A stretch of 64,000 nt of DNA from DASRDB01 sp035652815. GTDB taxonomy: Bacteria > Chloroflexota > Ktedonobacteria > Ktedonobacterales > Ktedonobacteraceae. Under the pieces are notes generated by a model that was given only the letters and a program-made list of their open reading frames with translations, did not search any database and had not been told where the DNA came from. The stretch's first letter is position 1. Each line of letters starts with the position of its first letter. A program made the position numbers and the translations under genes. Shown here one piece after another: positions 59,187 to 64,000 of this stretch. The stretch spans positions 434,001 to 498,000 of the forward strand of contig DASRDB010000022.1 of the NCBI GenBank assembly GCA_035652815.1, written 5' to 3'.

Positions 59187-60482
59187 TTACGCATTTTCTG
59201 ATCGACCAGGATTCTTCAACAGGAGAAAGGCTACCAGGGCCATCATGAGCGACAGGGCAACGCCGATAGCAAAGGTAATTTGTGGGGTGATCCAGAGGCC
59301 GACGAGCGCCTGCGTCAAGGGGCCAAGCATGACGGCCAGCGAGATGGCTGAGCCGCGCATACCCATGATCTGGCCGCGATTTTCGTCGCTTGTGGCGCTG
59401 AGGTAGATGCTGCCCATTGCTGGCTCGACGAAGGCGCTGCCAAGACCTGCCAGGGCCGCACCCACTATCAAGAGCGGATAAACCGGGGCCACCAGCATGA
59501 ACACGAGCAGAGCGCTAAAGAGCAGGCTACCTGTAACGATGAGCGGCTTTTTGGGTAATGTCTCGGAAAGGCGTCCCAGCAAGAGCGGGAAGACCGCCAG
59601 AGCCATACCATAGACGCTGAACAACATGCCATATTGCCCCGCGCTGTAGTGAAGCGCTTTCTCGAGGAAGAAAGGAAACTGTGGGAACACGAATGGGTAG
59701 GTGAAAATCATCCCGAAATCGATCACCAGGAACGGAGCCACAAGCCAGATCAGGTAAGCAATCCGCAATTCCTTTGGCTTTTGCGTTTTTACCCCGTGAT
59801 TAGAGCGTTGTGATCTGGCGTCGAGGCGAACGTGTTCGGGCAGAGTTTCTGGCACCATGAAGATTGCCAGCAGAGAAGCTGCAAGAGCGATTCCGGCTGA
59901 GAACAGGAAGGGGCTGGTAAAGCCCAGGTTTTGATAGAGGAAGCCTCCGAGACCTGGACCGAGCGCGAAACCAACCGCCTGAGCCGTGGTGAGGAAACCT
60001 ATCCAACGTCCTTGTCTCGAAAGAGGGATCGTATCACCCACCATCGACATGGCGGTAGGTATCACGCCAGAAAGCAACATACCTTCAACAAAGCGGATGG
60101 GAATGAACAGCAGCGGCACATTGACGAACGCCAGTAGCAGGTTGGTGACGATAAATCCGGCCAGTGAGACGAAGAGGATCGGTTTGCGACCAACGCGCCC
60201 AGACCAGGTTCCCATTGGTGTGCTGAAAAGGAACATTCCGAGGCCAAATGCTCCTTCCATCAAAGCCAGCATTTCAGACCCCAGTCCCAGAGCTTGCAAG
60301 CGCTGTGGGAAGACAGGAAGAATCACGGAAAAGCCTGTCATCATCAGGGTGACACAGCCAATCAGAAATACCAGCGCGACACTAATAGAGCGCGATTTCT
60401 TAGCAGGGGAAGCCGCAATAGATCTGGCACTCACGATATTTTCCAGAGGGAGGGTATCATGATCGAGGAGCCTTGTAGCCAT
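59187..60482 (-). CDS. MFS transporter, multidrug-type (DHA1)
   Basis: 431 residues, 12 helices. GTWSGRVGRKPILFVSLAGF (about 88-107) is the MFS motif A between helices 2 and 3, and the second half repeats LLGRLSETLPKKPLIVTGSL. Motif C-like GFALGPGLGGFLYQNLG near helix 5 is typical of antiporters of the DHA1 type, so drug or metabolite efflux is likely. The ATG at 60482 follows AAAGGA by 9 nt. It is downstream of an HxlR gene, separated by a terminator and its own promoter with a shared operator motif. Confidence 0.85.
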   Translation of the reverse strand: MATRLLDHDTLPLENIVSARSIAASPAKKSRSISVALVFLIGCVTLMMTGFSVILPVFPQRLQALGLGSEMLALMEGAFGLGMFLFSTPMGTWSGRVGRKPILFVSLAGFIVTNLLLAFVNVPLLFIPIRFVEGMLLSGVIPTAMSMVGDTIPLSRQGRWIGFLTTAQAVGFALGPGLGGFLYQNLGFTSPFLFSAGIALAASLLAIFMVPETLPEHVRLDARSQRSNHGVKTQKPKELRIAYLIWLVAPFLVIDFGMIFTYPFVFPQFPFFLEKALHYSAGQYGMLFSVYGMALAVFPLLLGRLSETLPKKPLIVTGSLLFSALLVFMLVAPVYPLLIVGAALAGLGSAFVEPAMGSIYLSATSDENRGQIMGMRGSAISLAVMLGPLTQALVGLWITPQITFAIGVALSLMMALVAFLLLKNPGRSENA

Positions 60483-60584
60483 CTGGTTTGTCCTTTCTGA
60501 TCTTACCGAAGGCGGCGACAACGTTGCTTTTCTTACCTCTTCCACCCCGGCGCTTGTCGTCCTCTTTCCTTCTTGTACATATCG

Positions 60585-60635
60585 CTTGCAAATTGCAAGT
60601 GTTGTCTATATAACTGTTCTTCCTGACCATTCCAA
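60585..60635 (-). promoter_or_regulatory. Promoter and CTTG-N7-CAAG operator of the MFS gene
   Basis: Minus strand TTGGAA (60630-60635), 17-nt spacer, TATATA (60607-60612), then the palindrome CTTGCAA-A-TTGCAAG (60585-60599) just after the predicted start. The same CTTG-N7-CAAG pattern occurs upstream of the HxlR gene, making it a likely HxlR operator that blocks the pump. Confidence 0.6.
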
Positions 60636-60666
60636 AACCGGAAATCGCTTGAGTCAGATATGCCAT

Positions 60667-60702
60667 AAGAAAACAGCAAGGCTCACAACGAGAACCCTGC
60701 TG
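60667..60702 (-). terminator. Terminator after the HxlR gene
   Basis: Minus strand CAGCAGGGTTC / GAGCCTTGCTG (60692-60702, 60674-60684; two wobbles), 7-nt loop, then GTTTTC. It separates the HxlR transcript from the MFS gene. Confidence 0.6.
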
Positions 60703-60750
60703 CTTTTCCAAGTGAGGCGTTTTATAGCCTTTCCTCTAAGAGAGGTGATG

Positions 60751-61209
60751 TTAGACGAATTGGCGAATAAGGCTCTTCTCGCCTACAAAAACGGAGCCGC
60801 CGTTTTGCACTGTTTCACGAATGAGGCGGATCATTTTCTCTCTATCGGACTTCATTAGCGCAATCCAGGCGGCTGGCGCTCCGGTATCTGGATCGTATGC
60901 GGCGCTCCAATTCGCCATTTCCACGAGAATAGGAATGAGATCAAGTCCTTTTTCAGTCAGGACATACTCATCTTTTCGCTTGTCTTTCTCGGAGGGCTTT
61001 TTCATCAGAATGCCCAGTTGTTCGAGGTGGGCGAGACGACTGGCGAGAATGTTGGTTGCCATCCCCTCTTCTGAAGCTAAAAACTCCCCATATGTTTTCT
61101 TCCCAAAGTAGACGATATCACGGATGATTAATAGGGACCAGGGATCGCCGAATGTCTCTAAAGCAAAGTTGATGGGGCAGTCCGAACGCCTGCGGCGTGT
61201 ATGCTTCAT
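60751..61209 (-). CDS. HxlR family transcriptional regulator
   Basis: 152 residues. DCPINFALETFGDPWSLLII (about 10-29) with the characteristic Cys, FLASEEGMATNILASRLAHL for the recognition helix and KRKDEYVLTEKGLDLIPILV for the wing define the HxlR family; several members respond to electrophiles or redox through that Cys. The ATG at 61209 is chosen; a GTG lies three codons upstream and neither has a strong ribosome site. Likely autoregulated and controlling the MFS pump through the shared CTTG-N7-CAAG sites. Confidence 0.88.
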   Translation of the reverse strand: MKHTRRRRSDCPINFALETFGDPWSLLIIRDIVYFGKKTYGEFLASEEGMATNILASRLAHLEQLGILMKKPSEKDKRKDEYVLTEKGLDLIPILVEMANWSAAYDPDTGAPAAWIALMKSDREKMIRLIRETVQNGGSVFVGEKSLIRQFV

Positions 61210-61299
61210 ATTTTTCACTCAAGGATAGGCCATTCAAGCTTGACAAGACTCACAGTATTCTATTCTTAAATTCCTTTCTGATTATGGATAGCTTAGCAC

Positions 61300-61324
61300 A
61301 CTTACTTGTGAAATGCAAGTAAGT
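61300..61324. promoter_or_regulatory. Putative HxlR operator
   Basis: ACTTACTTG / CAAGTAAGT, 9-bp perfect arms with 7 nt between (61300-61308, 61316-61324), about 90 nt upstream of the HxlR start. On the minus strand it overlaps a possible TTGCAT-17-TAAGCT promoter. It shares CTTG-N7-CAAGT with the site in front of the MFS gene. Confidence 0.6.
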
Positions 61325-61355
61325 AATTTTTCACCACACACCGTCGGAACACACC

Positions 61356-61441
61356 TGTCATGCTGAGCGCAGCGAAGCATCTACGGCTCGACACACGAAT
61401 CGTCCGGCACACAAAGATGCTTCGCTGCGCTCAGCATGACA
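61356..61441. repeat. Inverted-repeat element, family B (copy 2)
   Basis: 27-nt arms at 61356-61382 and 61415-61441, core TGCTGAGCGCAGCGAAGCA. Compared with the copy at 53308 two bases in each arm differ, C to G and G to C, in a way that keeps the internal ATGCT / AGCAT pairing. Confidence 0.85.
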
Positions 61442-61530
61442 GGCGGGATGGGGTGCGCCTGGAAAACACCTACCCGTGTCATTCCCTCGCGGGTGGCTTC
61501 GGAGAATTTCCCTCTGCAAACATATGACCC

Positions 61531-62448
61531 TTAAAAAATACGCTTGCCAAACGCGCTCAAAATGAGTTCAGCGGCGAGTTTAGCGGTCTGGTTGGCGTAG
61601 TCGAGCGTGGGATTGACCTCAACGATGTCGAGCGAGGTCATTTTGCCGGAGTCGGCGATGAGTTCGAGCGCGAGATGCGCCTCGCGGTAGGTCAGGCCGC
61701 CGCGAACGGGCGTGCCCACCCCGGGAGCGTCCTTTGGATCGACGGCATCCATATCCAGGCTGATATGCAGGCCATTTGTGCCCTGGGTGGCGATTTCTAT
61801 GGCCTGCTCCATGATAGCGGCAATGCCCAGGCGGTCGATTTCTTTCATGGTAAAGACGTTGACGCCCACCTCGCGCAAGAAGGCTTTTTCGCCGGGGTCG
61901 AGGTCGCGCGAACCGATAATCACCACTTTATGTGGATCAACGGTTGGGCATGAACCATCCAGACCAACCAGCCGTTTGTCTCCTATGCCGACCAGAGCGG
62001 CCAGGGGCATGCCGTGAACATTGCCCGAGGGCGTCGTTTCATGGGTATTGAAATCGGCATGGGCATCAATCCAGATAACGCCCACCGGGCCACGTGCCCG
62101 CATTACGCCACAGATAGAGCCGAGCGCCAGGCTGTGGTCTCCGCCGATGACCAGGGGGAAGTCATCCGGGCCGCAGCGTTCCTCGACGGTATGCGCCAGG
62201 TTCCTGCAAATACTGAGAATTTGCTCGATATGTTTAAGTTTTGGGTCAGAAGGTTCTTCCTGGAGAATTCTTGGTTGAGGGACGGGAAGATTGCCCTCAT
62301 CAAAGAGCGTATGGCCGAGCCTGGAAAGTTGTTCGTCAATTGGTGGGGTCAGCCCCATTCCTGCGTAGCGAATAGCTGTTGGCCCTAAATCTGAGCCACG
62401 TGTGCCCGCTCCCAGGTCGCATGGCACGCCGATAAAGTGAATATTCAT
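61531..62448 (-). CDS. rocF: Arginase
   Basis: 305 residues of the ureohydrolase family. The Mn-binding motifs are all present: GGDHSLALGS (about 98-107), IDAHADFNTH (about 126-135) and SLDMDAVDP (about 230-238), with SGNVHGMPLAAL between, the arginase-type substrate loop. It hydrolyses arginine to ornithine and urea. Length (about 300) and GNVHGMPL favour arginase over agmatinase. It is monocistronic in the window, with no nearby rocD or rocE. The presence of arginine synthesis, ArgS and arginase within 27 kb is noteworthy. Confidence 0.94.
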   Translation of the reverse strand: MNIHFIGVPCDLGAGTRGSDLGPTAIRYAGMGLTPPIDEQLSRLGHTLFDEGNLPVPQPRILQEEPSDPKLKHIEQILSICRNLAHTVEERCGPDDFPLVIGGDHSLALGSICGVMRARGPVGVIWIDAHADFNTHETTPSGNVHGMPLAALVGIGDKRLVGLDGSCPTVDPHKVVIIGSRDLDPGEKAFLREVGVNVFTMKEIDRLGIAAIMEQAIEIATQGTNGLHISLDMDAVDPKDAPGVGTPVRGGLTYREAHLALELIADSGKMTSLDIVEVNPTLDYANQTAKLAAELILSAFGKRIF

Positions 62449-62651
62449 CGTTTATTTCCTCTCTTCGTCATTGAACAGCGGAATCCTCTACAATTATAAG
62501 TTTTTATTGAAGACCTGTCCAGTATGCTCGGGCTAATCAGGGGTGCAAAGGGTGTGCGTCAGATTCGTGCGGGGAGAGTTCTTGGAAGCCCCGGTTGTAT
62601 GCCATTTTATGGAAAACAGCACATTCTCTATTATTTCTTTTCCTACTGCTC

Positions 62652-62681
62652 TTGACAGATGGGTATTCTAGTAATTATACT
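62652..62681 (+). promoter_or_regulatory. Promoter of the LuxR-type gene
   Basis: TTGACA (62652-62657), 18-nt spacer, TATACT (62676-62681), about 100 nt before the ATG of the LuxR-type gene. In the 335-nt gap after arginase (62449-62783) nothing else is evident. Confidence 0.6.
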
Positions 62682-62783
62682 TGTGCTAAGACCGCTTGCC
62701 ACTTCTTCTACCTGTTTTGTCGCATTGGGGGCGACAAAGCGAAGCGGTTGAAAACGTTCCACTACAGTCAGGAGCCACCTTAC

Positions 62784-63466
62784 ATGGAACACCGCCGGAA
62801 CAGACGGAAATCCTTGTCTCATTCTTCAACTGATGACCCATCTTTTCGTGCCAGTTCTCACGTTTTCTCAGGAGAGGAGATAGATTATCGAGAACTCTTT
62901 CTGCGCGTAAATCACCTGCTTAACCGAATGCAGACATCGCGGTCCGGTACCATTAAAAGCGTTATCCAGGAGATTGCGTGTCTACTATCCGACCAGGCCC
63001 GTATTATTTGGATGCCAATGCGTCCTGAGCCAGGAGCATATTTTCTCCCTATCGAGTTCAATGGCTATTGTTATGGCTATCTTGTTTTAACAGATTCACT
63101 TGTCCTTGATATGGGGTCGCAGTTGCGCTGGCAAGATACTGCGGTCTGGCATTGTACACCCTTGAGGTGACAAACTATTTCCAGAGCCATTATCCACTCA
63201 CATCCTACAGGTTGACCCGGAACCTGAAAAAGCGTGAGCGTGAAGTTCTGGCATTCATGTGCCAGAACTATACGCCGGAGGCGATTGCGGAGAAGTTGCA
63301 TTTGTCTCTCCGTACCGTCCACAAGTATCGAGAATGTATTTATAATGCGCTGGGCGTTCATTCCTTGCATGAGGCTATTCTCGCTGCTTTTGTATTACGG
63401 CTCTATTCACCCGTCGAGGATCTGGCCCCGCAAGTGACAATACTTCCTTCTCTAGAAAGGGAATAA
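62784..63466 (+). pseudogene. LuxR-type regulator interrupted by a frameshift
   Basis: The first frame (62784-63170, ATG after AGGAG) encodes an N-terminal sensor-like region ending ...MGSQLRWQDTAVW. The HTH continues in another frame (from about 63150): LKKREREVLAFMCQNYTPEA and IAEKLHLSLRTVHKYRECIY, the LuxR/FixJ signature, to a stop at 63464-63466. A missing base near 63145-63150 explains the switch. It may be a real loss of function, a sequencing error, or programmed; the first is preferred given the decayed region that follows. Confidence 0.65.
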
Positions 63467-63485
63467 CTCTTCATTTTTACAAATT

Positions 63486-64000
63486 ACCAGGATCACGTCT
63501 AGCTCCACCAACCAACCCTGTTTCCGAGTTGTCGATACCAGCAGCAACTACTACGAGTTCGGCTGCACCAGCGATTCGCTGCAATATTACATCGACTCCT
63601 CCGGCAACCGGGTCAACTATGAATTTGACCTCGATAAAATGGTACCTGCCAACGAGGGGCCGGGCACCAATGGCCGCAACCTGACCGCCTCCTATGTCCA
63701 GGATATGGAGACCAGCGGGGGGCATACCTGGGTGCGCGATTCGGCCCTCAAGCAGATCACCTATGGCAATGGTACCTACCGCATCGGCACCCTTGACTTT
63801 TTCTACAATGGTCCCTCGAACTATACTGATCCAGGCAACAATATCCAGTACGTCACGCAGTACACCACAGCCTACGAGACAAGCTGTAATTTGCCAGCCC
63901 AGTCGCCGCAACCGCAGCGCTGCGATGACCCCATTGATCGCTCCGGTGGCATGGTTGATCCCGATGTAATGAGTACGCTGTCTTTGCAGACCGTCAAAAT
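63486..64000 (+). pseudogene. 5'-truncated fragment of a large RHS-like secreted protein
   Basis: An open frame without start codon or ribosome site runs from just after the LuxR gene to the window end. Its sequence is rich in Tyr, Asn, Thr and Gly (for example YYEFGCTSDSLQYYIDSSGN and YGNGTYRIGTLDFFYNGPSN), and contains SGGMVDPDVMSTLSLQTVK. This composition suggests an extracellular RHS/YD-repeat or beta-rich protein. An ATG at 63639 is in frame but lacks a Shine-Dalgarno sequence. The gene continues beyond the window, so only its 5' truncation is certain. Confidence 0.55.

Overview
The window looks like a chromosomal segment of a Chloroflexota bacterium, most likely of the Ktedonobacter type. 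This is judged from gene content and family resemblance, with no database search. Pointers are an adjacent DUF2298 (YYY) and Agl23-type membrane glycosyltransferase pair, many regulators, multi-domain signalling proteins with FHA, kinase-like and cNMP modules, moderate GC content, and scattered short inverted-repeat elements between genes. I see no rRNA, tRNA, CRISPR array, phage or intact insertion sequence.

Layout. 1-3.7 kb: two large membrane proteins of the archaeal/Chloroflexi glycosylation type. 3.7-11.7 kb (minus): two operons that together encode an electron-transfer flavoprotein pathway (etfA; fixC, fixX, ridA, etfB) with a GNAT enzyme, an SH3 protein, an MFS transporter and a quinone oxidoreductase. 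12-16 kb: DinB-like protein, SDR, M19 dipeptidase, AraC regulator, VOC protein. 16.1-21.4 kb (minus): AI-2E permease and two tandem FMN/[4Fe-4S]/FAD oxidoreductases. 21.6-29.4 kb: branched-chain amino acid operon (ilvB, ilvN, ilvC, short leuA, ilvE, ilvD) behind a leader with a Leu/Val/Ile-rich reading frame and an attenuator-like terminator. 29.7-32.5 kb: two-component system. 32.9-35.8 kb: two MHS-type MFS transporters. 35.8-40.2 kb (minus): arginine operon argG2-argH-argG behind a T-box leader whose specifier reads CGC (Arg). 40.2-42.3 kb: GNAT, TetR, cupin. 42.3-49.6 kb: the most unusual locus, described below. 49.7-50.5 kb: remnant of a TetR gene joined to an ABC-2 permease. 50.7-56.8 kb: argS, a VOC protein, an RNB exoribonuclease with three dsRBD-like segments, and a methyltransferase. 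56.8-61.2 kb: HTH regulator, two small proteins, an MFS pump and its likely HxlR repressor. 61.5-64 kb: arginase, a frameshifted LuxR-type regulator, and a 5'-truncated fragment of a large secreted protein.

How the genes work together. Arginine metabolism is well covered: synthesis under T-box control, charging by ArgS, and breakdown by arginase. The ilv operon carries nearly all steps to valine, isoleucine and the first leucine-specific step. The ETF/FixCX/RidA genes and the two OYE-type enzymes suggest oxidation of amine or alcohol substrates with electrons passed to quinone. The OYE pair and the methyltransferase at 55.8 kb resemble, from memory, mycofactocin-associated families.

Best candidate for an undescribed system: 42,261-49,603. 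A five-helix membrane protein with two H-x13-H pairs (diheme cytochrome b-like) lies beside a 1,405-residue protein combining an FAD reductase, two FHA domains, a ferredoxin, two cNMP-binding domains and a four-cluster HybA-like ferredoxin. Divergent to these is a membrane-anchored pseudokinase, lacking all three catalytic residues, with an extracytoplasmic Rieske domain. Together they look like a phospho- and nucleotide-sensing transmembrane redox complex.
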